Assembly (NCBI GenBank): GCA_030645955.1
Contig: JAUSMR010000147.1
Span: 1-16,374 of the forward strand
Direction: 5' to 3'
DNA: 16,374 bases
DNA from: Gallionella sp.
Lineage (GTDB): Bacteria; Pseudomonadota; Gammaproteobacteria; Burkholderiales; Gallionellaceae
The notes beneath the pieces are model-generated. The model saw only the letters and a list, made by a program, of their open reading frames with translations, searched no databases and was not told where the DNA came from. Each line of letters opens with the position of its first letter. The first letter of the stretch is position 1. Below are positions 5,463 to 10,825 of this stretch, in pieces. Position numbers and translations under genes: made by a program.

Positions 5463-6228
5463 AATTCTCTTGCTCAGTACCGTAGTTCTGTCCGCTGCCG
5501 CGCCCAGCGCCCTCGCTGGCTCAGTCGCGGGCAATGGCGGGGCCACCGAAATTACCCAGCTGATGAATAATACGCAATTGATGGCGTCCTTTGGCGAGCA
5601 GGCCCAGCAAACTATTCACCAGTTTAACCAGTATCAGACGATGCTGCGTAACCTGCAAAAACTTAATCCAAGCGGTTTGTCCCAAGAGTCTGTACAGAAG
5701 CTTTGGAAAGATCAGAGTATGAATGACACTTTCCGAAGCTTGTATGGCGTTGTCGTTGGCGGTCAGCAGCAGGCGTATTCATTGCGGACTGCGGATCAGC
5801 AATTCAAAATTATTCATCCAGGGCATGGAAATTATTCCAATGGTTTCGATTACCAGAATGCTTACAAGAATTGGTCTGATACTTCCCGACAGGCTGTTAC
5901 AGGTTCGTTACGCATGGCGTCTGTGCAGGCCGACGATTTGCAGACCGAAGGGGATATGGTGCAAGCTCTTGCGGATGCGTCTTCCACGGCGGATGGCCAG
6001 CTTCAGGCGACGCAGGCCGGTAACCAGATCGGTGTAGCGATGGTGAGCCAGATGCAAAAGCTGCGTCAGTTGCAGATGGCACAGATGCAGGCACAGAATA
6101 CAACCGCGCTTGCGGATCAGGGGCGTAAAGATGGTGCAGAAGAGCTATTGAGAAGGGCCTATCAGGGGACACGAACCAGTGTTCCCACTTATCAGCAGAT
6201 TATTGAAGAGAGAGGGAAACAGCAATGA
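5446..6228 (+). CDS. trbJ: TrbJ, P-type conjugative transfer protein (VirB5-like)
   Basis: The 260-aa protein has a clear signal peptide (IRILLLSTVVLSAAAPSALA, predicted cut near residue 25). A mature part rich in Gln and amphipathic helices follows (NNTQLMASFGEQAQQTIHQF, then NQYQTMLRNLQKLNPS), which is the pattern of the TrbJ family. TrbJ corresponds to VirB5, a periplasmic/pilus-tip component that contacts the recipient. The AGGA before ATG 5446 and the 17-bp overlap with the gene upstream show coupling; the stop overlaps the next start (ATGA). The C-terminal EELLRRAYQGTRTSV resembles a stretch of the lipoprotein encoded next, which is unexpected. Assignment rests on pattern plus trbJ-trbK-trbL gene order. 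Confidence 0.85.
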   Translation: MSPGIRILLLSTVVLSAAAPSALAGSVAGNGGATEITQLMNNTQLMASFGEQAQQTIHQFNQYQTMLRNLQKLNPSGLSQESVQKLWKDQSMNDTFRSLYGVVVGGQQQAYSLRTADQQFKIIHPGHGNYSNGFDYQNAYKNWSDTSRQAVTGSLRMASVQADDLQTEGDMVQALADASSTADGQLQATQAGNQIGVAMVSQMQKLRQLQMAQMQAQNTTALADQGRKDGAEELLRRAYQGTRTSVPTYQQIIEERGKQQ

Positions 6229-6431
6229 GCAAACTCGCGATATTGGCAATGGTGGTTGGCGTGTTGGCAGGCTGCGGCCAGCAACAAGATCAGGGGCAAA
6301 AGCCGTCGGTATCTCCAGCCAAGGAAGAAAAGTCTGCGTCAACAAATGAATTACTGATGCGCGCATATCAAGGCTCCTGCACGCGGGTACTCTCACCTGA
6401 GGAGATACGGCGCGGAGTGCCTTGCAAATGA
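6225..6431 (+). CDS. TrbK-like lipoprotein, probable entry exclusion
   Basis: The 68-aa product begins with a short lipoprotein signal (LAILAMVVGVLAGC, lipobox LAGC with Cys17). A Gln/Lys/Ser-rich linker follows, then a small domain with two cysteines (GSCTRVLSPEEIRRGVPCK). Size, lipobox and position between trbJ and trbL match TrbK of RP4-like and Eex of pKM101-like systems, which prevent entry of related plasmids into a cell already carrying one. It overlaps both neighbours by ATGA. NELLMRAYQGSCT echoes EELLRRAYQGTRT at the end of TrbJ. I leave the gene symbol empty because such short proteins diverge fast and cannot be named from sequence alone. Confidence 0.75.
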   Translation: MSKLAILAMVVGVLAGCGQQQDQGQKPSVSPAKEEKSASTNELLMRAYQGSCTRVLSPEEIRRGVPCK

Positions 6432-8011
6432 AACCGGCAAGCATCATCTTGCTGGCTCTTGGGGTGTCGCTATCGAGCGCGGCATGGGCAGGCGATCCGG
6501 TGCCTGGTCTAATGGATCAATGGAAGACCATTACCCAAGTATTCGGTGCAGAGATGGTCAAACAAGGGGCTAATTTGCTGTTCGCCCTTGCAGGTCTGCA
6601 ATTCACTATCAACGGCATCAATTACTTGCGCAAGGGGAAGGAGATCCAGGAACTGGTGATGCACATGGTCTGGACACTCGTCACCGTTACGTTCTTCTAT
6701 ACCTGCATCATCAAGTCGCCGACGTGGTTCCCATATATCCTCGACAGTTGGCACGCTCTGGGCGCAGCCGGCACGCATACTGGTCCCCTCGATCCAGGAG
6801 CGATCATCTCGATGGGCATTTCGGTAGTCGAGACCATACGGAGCACTGTGGCGGCGAAAGCAGGAAACTCGCTCGTCGACCTGATGAGCAGTTTTTCAGT
6901 ATCCCTCCAGGTTCAGTTTATAGAGATTTTTATTCTTCTTGCCTTCCTAGTACTCGCCGGTCAATTAGCATTAGCGATGATCAAGGGGTACATGTGGCTC
7001 TGCATCGGCCCCGTGCTGTTGGGGTTCGGCGGCCTGACGTACACGAAGGACGTGGCCATGAACACGCTTAAATCAGCCATTTCAATAGGGGTTACGATCC
7101 TGACATGTTACGTAGTAGCCGGCATCGCGCAGGCTTCAGTTTCAATCTTCAACCAACAGATATCAACATTCACAATAGATAATTGGCTCGGCCTCTGGAA
7201 TTGTGTTGGCGTGGCTTTCATGCTGGCACTGGCCGCTTGGAGTGTTCCCAAGATTGCCAACGATTTTATCAATGGTTCAATCAGTGGAGGCGTCGGCGAG
7301 ACCATGGCCACAGCCGCCACGGCTGCTGCCGGCGCCGCCGCATTGACAGCTGGCGTCGGCGGCATGATGTCCCAGGTGGCAAGCGGCGCCGTCGAAAGCT
7401 TGGGTGGAATTGCTCAGGCAGCTGGGGCTGGGATGAATTCAGCCACAGACCTCGGCAAGTCAGGCCTCGATGCAGTTGGTCATGCGGCAAAGGAGGTCGC
7501 CGGTCATGGCGGCAGTATCGTTGGGGGCAGTGTTCGCAACATGCTTGATACTGCCTCATCGGGTGTGAAGGAAGGCATGAATAAGTCGTTTGGTGGTCAG
7601 GTGGCGTCGAGTATTGATGCTTCGCGTGGTGGCAGCATTTCGCCCGCCAACGGAACCGGGTCAAAGTCAGGCTCAACAAGTGGCAGCAATCCACCAGGCA
7701 GCGATGCGCCTTCAGGCAATGCGAATGCTGCCGGGGAGCGCGCACCTTCCAGCAGTGGATCGTCACCAAGCAACAGTGGCGGTTTGGGCGATGCCAATAA
7801 CGCTTCGCTTTCTTCTGGAGCCAATGGAGGATCGACAGCTTCTGGCGTTCCCGATCCTCTTGTTCAGCGTCTGGATAATTTGACAGCCGCGATGGAAAAC
7901 GGGAATAAGTCATCGACTGCAGACAAGATCAGGAATCTCGCTGGGTACGTCCCCAATGACCAGTCAACTGTTGGAGTGAGTGCCAATCTTGGACATCATG
8001 GAGAAGAATAG
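6428..8011 (+). CDS. trbL: TrbL, P-type conjugative transfer protein (VirB6-like)
   Basis: The 527-aa protein is a polytopic inner-membrane T4SS subunit of the TrbL/VirB6 family, which helps form the DNA path and is a known target of entry exclusion. ATG 6428 overlaps the previous stop (ATGA). A signal-like segment (1-22) precedes membrane segments near 48-66, 76-95, 163-184, 188-203, 216-238 and 255-276. PVLLGFGGLTYTKDVAMNTL, near residue 200, lies in the family's most conserved block. From about 290 to the end the protein is Ala/Gly/Ser-rich low complexity, common in TrbL tails. It is full length with no frame damage. The other T4SS genes normally in the same operon (trbB-I) are absent here. 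Confidence 0.9.
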   Translation: MKPASIILLALGVSLSSAAWAGDPVPGLMDQWKTITQVFGAEMVKQGANLLFALAGLQFTINGINYLRKGKEIQELVMHMVWTLVTVTFFYTCIIKSPTWFPYILDSWHALGAAGTHTGPLDPGAIISMGISVVETIRSTVAAKAGNSLVDLMSSFSVSLQVQFIEIFILLAFLVLAGQLALAMIKGYMWLCIGPVLLGFGGLTYTKDVAMNTLKSAISIGVTILTCYVVAGIAQASVSIFNQQISTFTIDNWLGLWNCVGVAFMLALAAWSVPKIANDFINGSISGGVGETMATAATAAAGAAALTAGVGGMMSQVASGAVESLGGIAQAAGAGMNSATDLGKSGLDAVGHAAKEVAGHGGSIVGGSVRNMLDTASSGVKEGMNKSFGGQVASSIDASRGGSISPANGTGSKSGSTSGSNPPGSDAPSGNANAAGERAPSSSGSSPSNSGGLGDANNASLSSGANGGSTASGVPDPLVQRLDNLTAAMENGNKSSTADKIRNLAGYVPNDQSTVGVSANLGHHGEE

Positions 8012-8152
8012 TTTGGCTCTGGTCAACGGATGACTATGTGGTTCGGGGGCGTTAGGGAGCATCGGATGATTTGTTTAGGCAATATCTTAACCAGCAATAT
8101 GATAGAGTCCGTCGCTTAACAGAGTTAAAAATTCATCTACAGGGAGGCCGCA

Positions 8153-8371
8153 ATGATTCGATTTTTATTGATTGGATGTGTTGTTTTTGTTGCGGGTTGT
8201 TTCGATGATAAAAAGCCCCAAGAGGCGCCGCCAAATGGGGCGGTGAATATGTTTTCTAGCACGCAACCAGTTGACAATAGATCGTTGGAAGAACGTGTGC
8301 GTACGGCTTGTACCATTGATGCTCTTGGTAAAAAATCAGCTGGTTGTGGCAATAAGAAGGAACAGCAGTAA
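8153..8371 (+). CDS. Second small lipoprotein, EexN/TrbK-like
   Basis: The 72-aa product starts with MIRFLLIGCVVFVAGC, a lipoprotein signal with lipobox VAGC (Cys16). It ends with a two-cysteine motif (RTACTIDALGKKSAGCGNKK) like the closing Cys-Asn motif of EexN-type exclusion lipoproteins. AGGGAGG (8141-8147) precedes ATG 8153 by five bases. It is separated from trbL by 141 bp, so it may have its own promoter. It is the last gene before the right attachment site. It differs in sequence from the lipoprotein at 6225, so the element would carry two candidate exclusion or VirB7-like lipoproteins. Confidence 0.7.
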   Translation: MIRFLLIGCVVFVAGCFDDKKPQEAPPNGAVNMFSSTQPVDNRSLEERVRTACTIDALGKKSAGCGNKKEQQ

Positions 8372-8487
8372 GTTTTATTAGTCGAGCGTTGACCTCATTT
8401 TTGCAAAAGCATGCGCACTGTTTGCTGCTCAAAATTGGTCTAGTCAGAGGTACTGTAGAGGTACACCACTCAGTTTTCATAAGTTTT

Positions 8488-8581
8488 GCTAAAGCACTCT
8501 AACGCACTGTTTCTACAGCATCATTGCGCATCGTTATGTTTTGCTACACTTCGTTAGTTATCATAACGTTAGTGCTTTAGC
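8488..8581. repeat. Nested inverted repeats beside attR (possible integrase arm sites)
   Basis: GCTAAAGCACTCTAACG (8488-8504) and CGTTAGTGCTTTAGC (8567-8581) are inverted copies differing by a two-base insertion. Inside them CGTTATG (8532-8538) mirrors CATAACG (8562-8568). The outer pair ends six bases before the 47-bp repeat. Tyrosine integrases bind paired arm and core sites in such places, so this may be the right arm of the attachment site. Confidence 0.45.
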
Positions 8582-8586
8582 GAGGA

Positions 8587-8633
8587 ATTGTGATTCCGGT
8601 TGTCGTGGGTTCGAGCCCCATCAGTCACCCCAA
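8587..8633 (+). repeat. attR: right 47-bp direct repeat (tRNA-His 3' fragment)
   Basis: This exact copy of 95-141 lacks the acceptor 5' strand and D-arm, so it is not a tRNA gene. It marks the right end of the tRNA-His element and would be the 3' end of the original chromosomal gene. Confidence 0.92.
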
Positions 8634-8646
8634 GTTACAAGCCAAT

Positions 8647-8672
8647 AAAACCGCCATTCTTGGCGGTTTTTT
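8647..8672 (+). terminator. Intrinsic terminator just beyond attR
   Basis: AAAACCGCCA (8647-8656) and TGGCGGTTTT (8661-8670) form a perfect 10-bp stem with a TTCT loop, followed by TT for a six-T run. It lies 14 bases after attR and was probably the terminator of the tRNA-His transcript before the element separated the two. Confidence 0.85.
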
Positions 8673-8674
8673 GT

Positions 8675-8871
8675 TCTGTTACTACCTGTCATTACCTGTT
8701 ACTATCCGTCAATATCTGGCACACTCTGTGTGCCAGAATAGTGCCAAAAGTTACCTGAAAAGCTGAACCGGGGAAAGCTGAACCGTATGCTGGCATTGTG
8801 ATATGTAGGTGATGGATAGTAACGATTTCCCATTGACAATCTATGAACATGTTGGCACACTTAAATCAAGG
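8675..8871. other. Non-coding stretch with short repeats and a hairpin
   Basis: I see no gene. It contains variant repeats of TTACCTGT/TACTATCCGT (about 8680-8712), a 10-bp-arm perfect hairpin TCTGGCACAC/GTGTGCCAGA (8715-8724/8728-8737) without a T-run, two copies of AAAGCTGAACCG (8759-8770 and 8774-8785), and a second TGGCACACT (8853-8861). Such clustered short repeats after a tRNA end look like recombination arm sites, perhaps left by an earlier insertion at this tRNA. Confidence 0.4.
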
Positions 8872-9183
8872 TATCCTCACGGCTGGTTGGTAGTGTGAGG
8901 ATAGGCACCGATAAAAGCAGAATAGTTGGTGCTGAAACTGATGGTCGGTGGCGTTGAAACGAGGGAACGCTGCAATACTTTAGCAGACCAAGGGCCGGCG
9001 AAATGGGCTGACAAGCCCCGCTTAGTTCCAGACAGACCGGAGAGCAACCCCGCGCCGAGCGGAAACCTCTTGCAGGCTGGCAATAAAGCGGTTCTGCACC
9101 TCGTGTATAGCTATTCCGCAATATCCTAGTTGAAACGGCTAGATGGAGTTGTGGGGTAGTGGCTGGGCATTGTATTGCCTAGC
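8872..9183 (+). ncRNA. Candidate structured RNA upstream of an HTH gene (unassigned)
   Basis: This roughly 310-nt stretch folds by eye into many successive stems: TATCCTCAC/GTGAGGATA (8872-8880/8895-8903), GCACC/GGTGC (8905-8909/8928-8932), GCGTT/AACGC (8951-8955/8966-8970), CTGC/GCAG (8970-8973/8983-8986), GGGCT-GACA-AGCCC (9005-9018) and GCTGGGCA/TGCCTAGC (9162-9169/9176-9183). Short ORFs on both strands look like non-protein translations. A GTGTG at 8893 and the general look recall the 5' domain of bacterial group II introns, but no domain V and no reverse transcriptase is present. It may be a truncated intron, a leader RNA of the gene at 9201 or a plasmid copy-control RNA. Confidence 0.4.
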
Positions 9184-9200
9184 TGACACGAAGGAATAAC

Positions 9201-9650
9201 ATGTCAGCCACACCTACGTCACTCCGGCAGGATGCGCGCGTCAGCGACATTCTCACTCTCGAACAACTCGCTCAACAGTTTTTTCACACTACAGCAGATG
9301 CTATTTATTCTCGCCGAGCGCGAGATCCTGCTAGCCTTCCTCCATCAATTGAAATCCCTGGCGTTAAGCGCGTCTTTTGGCACCGGCAAACGGTCTTGGA
9401 CTGGTTTCTCTCGTACGAGCACCCAGCCTCTATAATTTCTCTCAATCCAGATCCTCGTCCCCGCCCAGCCGAGCCGAAGAGCAAAAAGAGCAAGCCGGAC
9501 GCACGCAAGCCAGGTGCACCTACAAAGGTGGAGCGGGTACAGCGCCAACAAGCATCGGCGCATGGATCATTTTTCCAGTTCGATGGAGCGCGCGTTGCAG
9601 GCACTACAAGATGCAGAGATCATAGCTCCTGGCTGGTTTATTCGCGATAA
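9201..9650 (+). CDS. HTH/AlpA-like DNA-binding protein with possible frameshift
   Basis: The 149-aa reading has an N-terminal HTH-like domain (LTLEQLAQQFFHTTADAIYS, then a wing-like part with VKRVFWHRQTVLDWF; about residues 18-72) and a Pro/Lys-rich basic linker (PRPRPAEPKSKKSKPDARKP). GAAGGA precedes ATG 9201. The last 30 residues or so look non-native, while the +1 frame from 9562 encodes a protein-like helix. It directly precedes six iterons, so it may bind them as a plasmid replication or partition regulator. I cannot name the family. No other initiator is seen in the segment. Confidence 0.55.
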   Translation: MSATPTSLRQDARVSDILTLEQLAQQFFHTTADAIYSRRARDPASLPPSIEIPGVKRVFWHRQTVLDWFLSYEHPASIISLNPDPRPRPAEPKSKKSKPDARKPGAPTKVERVQRQQASAHGSFFQFDGARVAGTTRCRDHSSWLVYSR

Positions 9651-9684
9651 CAACCTGATGTTGCACTTCACGCGTATCGTGTGA
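9562..9684 (+). CDS. Short +1-frame ORF, probable displaced C-terminus of the HTH protein
   Basis: From ATG 9562 this 40-aa reading gives SSSMERALQALQDAEIIAPG followed by WFIRDNNLMLHFTRIV, with a plausible amphipathic helix and beta-like end. The overlapping final part of the 149-aa frame (FFQFDGARVAGTTRCRDHSS) lacks such order. No ribosome-binding site precedes 9562. I read it as the true C-terminus of the upstream gene after a one-base insertion near 9540-9560, or as a site of +1 frameshifting. Its stop codon lies two bases before the first iteron. Confidence 0.4.
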   Translation: MDHFSSSMERALQALQDAEIIAPGWFIRDNNLMLHFTRIV

Positions 9685-9685
9685 A

Positions 9686-9902
9686 ATGTCGGTATAGCGA
9701 TACATCGCCCCTCTAAAATCATCTCCGCCTGTATAGTATGTCGGTACAGCGATACAACTTTCGGGCAGTTTTTTACCGTTTCACAATACGCGGGAATAAC
9801 ATTTCCCCTTTCTCCTCTATGTCGGTACAGCGATACGCAGCTGTCGGTATAGCGATACATCTTGTCGGTATGGCGGTACAAAATGTCGGTATAGAGATAC
9901 AT
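9686..9902 (+). repeat. Six 20-bp iterons
   Basis: Copies start at 9686, 9738, 9819, 9841, 9862 and 9883, with core TGTCGGTATAGCGATACA. The last four are nearly head-to-tail with 22-, 21- and 21-bp periods. Each has a GTAT....ATAC dyad. Copies 2 and 3 have GTACAG instead of GTATAG; copy 5 is the most divergent. Regular helical spacing identifies them as Rep-binding iterons of a plasmid-type origin. Confidence 0.88.
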
Positions 9903-10000
9903 GCGCCCTTTGTAATGCATTGTTTCTTTTAATTTAAAACGGGGTGAATTTCCTTTTGTATTTGTTTGTATTTATTTGTTGAATGCTTCCTTGTGGATAA
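9903..10000 (+). other. AT-rich tract and DnaA box: putative plasmid oriV
   Basis: Immediately after the iterons comes an AT-rich tract (about 9925-9980, with repeated TTTGTATTTG-like units suited to strand opening) and then TGTGGATAA (9992-10000), a perfect DnaA box on the reverse strand (TTATCCACA). Iterons, AT-rich tract and DnaA box are the canonical parts of iteron plasmid origins. The initiator gene is not identified in the window. Confidence 0.75.
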
Positions 10001-10032
10001 CTTGCCGAAAATTTCAAATGCGCGACAAGCGC

Positions 10033-10217
10033 GGGGCACCCTTCGGGTTCCCCCGGCAAGCCGGCTCCCCCTCCCAGTAATGTGCCTACGGCGTTTTGAT
10101 TGGCTCGCGTAGCGAGCACACAGAACACAAACCGCAGCGCAGCAAGCTGCTTGCGTCCCCTATGCACCTGCTGCGCCTACGGCTGGCAGGGGGCAAAGGG
10201 GCGACGCTCTCGCGTCG
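10033..10217. repeat. Cluster of GC-rich hairpins without a gene
   Basis: Successive inverted repeats: GGGGCACCC/GGGTTCCCC (10033-10053), CCGGC/GCCGG (10053-10064), GCTCGC-GTA-GCGAGC (10103-10117), GCAAGC-T-GCTTGC (10142-10154) and CGACGC/GCGTCG (10202-10217). Plasmid backbones often show such dyads near mobilization or replication regions. A TTG-started ORF runs through here, but it reads through the dyads and is not credible before about 10246. I found no MOBP nic core in it. Confidence 0.6.
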
Positions 10218-10245
10218 TTCGTGCAGAACGGAATCAGGTACGCAA

Positions 10246-10755
10246 CGTTTTTGGAAGGCGACTACCCTCGCACATGAGCTTACCCATATTTGGCTTGGCG
10301 ACTCTGGCGTATCAGATGCCGATCCGGCTGCGGAAAATGAGGTCGAACGCTACTGTAACGCAGTTGCGGCTGAGTTCTTGGTCCCATCGTCCAGCTTTCT
10401 TGCCTTGTGGCAAGAATCTAAGAATGACGGGATTAATGGAAAGCTTGAAAATGCAAGACGAACTTTTAAAGTTAGCAGTCTTGTTATCGCGCGCCGAGCT
10501 TTGGAGCTCGGCTTAATCGATCGACAAACTTACAAGCAGATTTATGAAATCGCTCGGCAAAGAAAAAAGAGCGGAAGTGGAGGCGGAGACTTTTACCGTA
10601 CTCTTGCGGCCAGAAACAGCAAGAAATTCTCCAAACAAGTGGCAAGCTTGGCGATGTCTGGGACGATCACTCTTGGACATGCTGGTCGGCTGCTGAACAC
10701 CAATCCGAATAATGTGGTGAAATTTTATGCCAAGCAGAACCCGTTATCTGTTTGA
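10246..10755 (+). pseudogene. 5'-truncated ImmA/IrrE (peptidase M78) gene
   Basis: The readable part begins near RFWKATTLAHELTHIWLG, carrying the zinc-protease HExxH motif (HELTH), then EVERYCNAVAAEFLVPSSSF, the second conserved block of ImmA/IrrE (DUF955, peptidase M78) proteins. A helical C-terminus follows (IARRALELGLIDRQTYKQIY and so on). The sequence before about 10246 does not look like this family and has only a TTG start, so the native N-terminus, often an HTH domain, has been lost. Its end overlaps a DUF4411-type gene by 29 bp, the arrangement of known ImmA/DUF4411 toxin-antitoxin-like pairs. Without a start signal it is probably not expressed. Confidence 0.8.
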
Positions 10756-10825
10756 CTCCGACGTGCTGATTGCGTCGGCTAGGTTTCACTACAGCCCCGC
10801 CTATTGTCAGGTGTTTTGGGATTGG
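10727..10825 (+). pseudogene. 3'-truncated DUF4411 (PIN-like) toxin gene
   Basis: From ATG 10727 the reading gives RYLFDSDVLIASARFHYSPA followed by FWDWL. This is the N-terminus of DUF4411 proteins, which are PIN-domain-like predicted nucleases with an early Asp-x-Asp and a typical FWDWL. After about residue 33 the similarity ends and the reading runs into the histidine kinase gene out of frame, stopping at 10921. It overlaps the ImmA/IrrE gene, as in intact pairs. Most of the nuclease domain is missing, so no toxin activity is expected. Confidence 0.75.

Noticed and set aside
7108..7913. Long ORFs in other frames inside trbL
   Set aside because: They arise from the Gly/Ala/Ser-rich repetitive tail of trbL; compositions (Arg/Trp/His-rich) are not protein-like.
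8587..8633. A second tRNA-His gene
   Set aside because: Only the part from the anticodon loop to CCA is present; the acceptor 5' strand and D-arm are missing, so it is an attachment-site fragment.
8861..9129. Small ORFs on both strands in the RNA-like stretch
   Set aside because: Both strands are open at once over a densely paired region, with Cys/Arg/Ser-rich products lacking any domain; read as by-products of structured RNA.
8893..9200. A complete group II intron
   Set aside because: A GTGTG 5' end and similar-looking stems exist, but no domain V hairpin, no reverse transcriptase and no 3' boundary could be found. At most a fragment; kept only as one option for the RNA candidate.
9686..9902. 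CRISPR array
   Set aside because: The repeats are 20 bp with 1-2 bp between the tandem copies, so there are no spacers; they are iterons.
9567..9920. 117-aa reverse-strand ORF rich in Tyr, Arg and His repeats
   Set aside because: It is the translation of the iterons (repeated LYRHT/YTD peptides) and not a gene.
10096..10245. N-terminal extension of the ImmA/IrrE reading frame
   Set aside because: It begins with TTG, has no ribosome-binding site and reads through GC-rich hairpins in low-complexity Arg/Ser/Leu; not part of the protease family.
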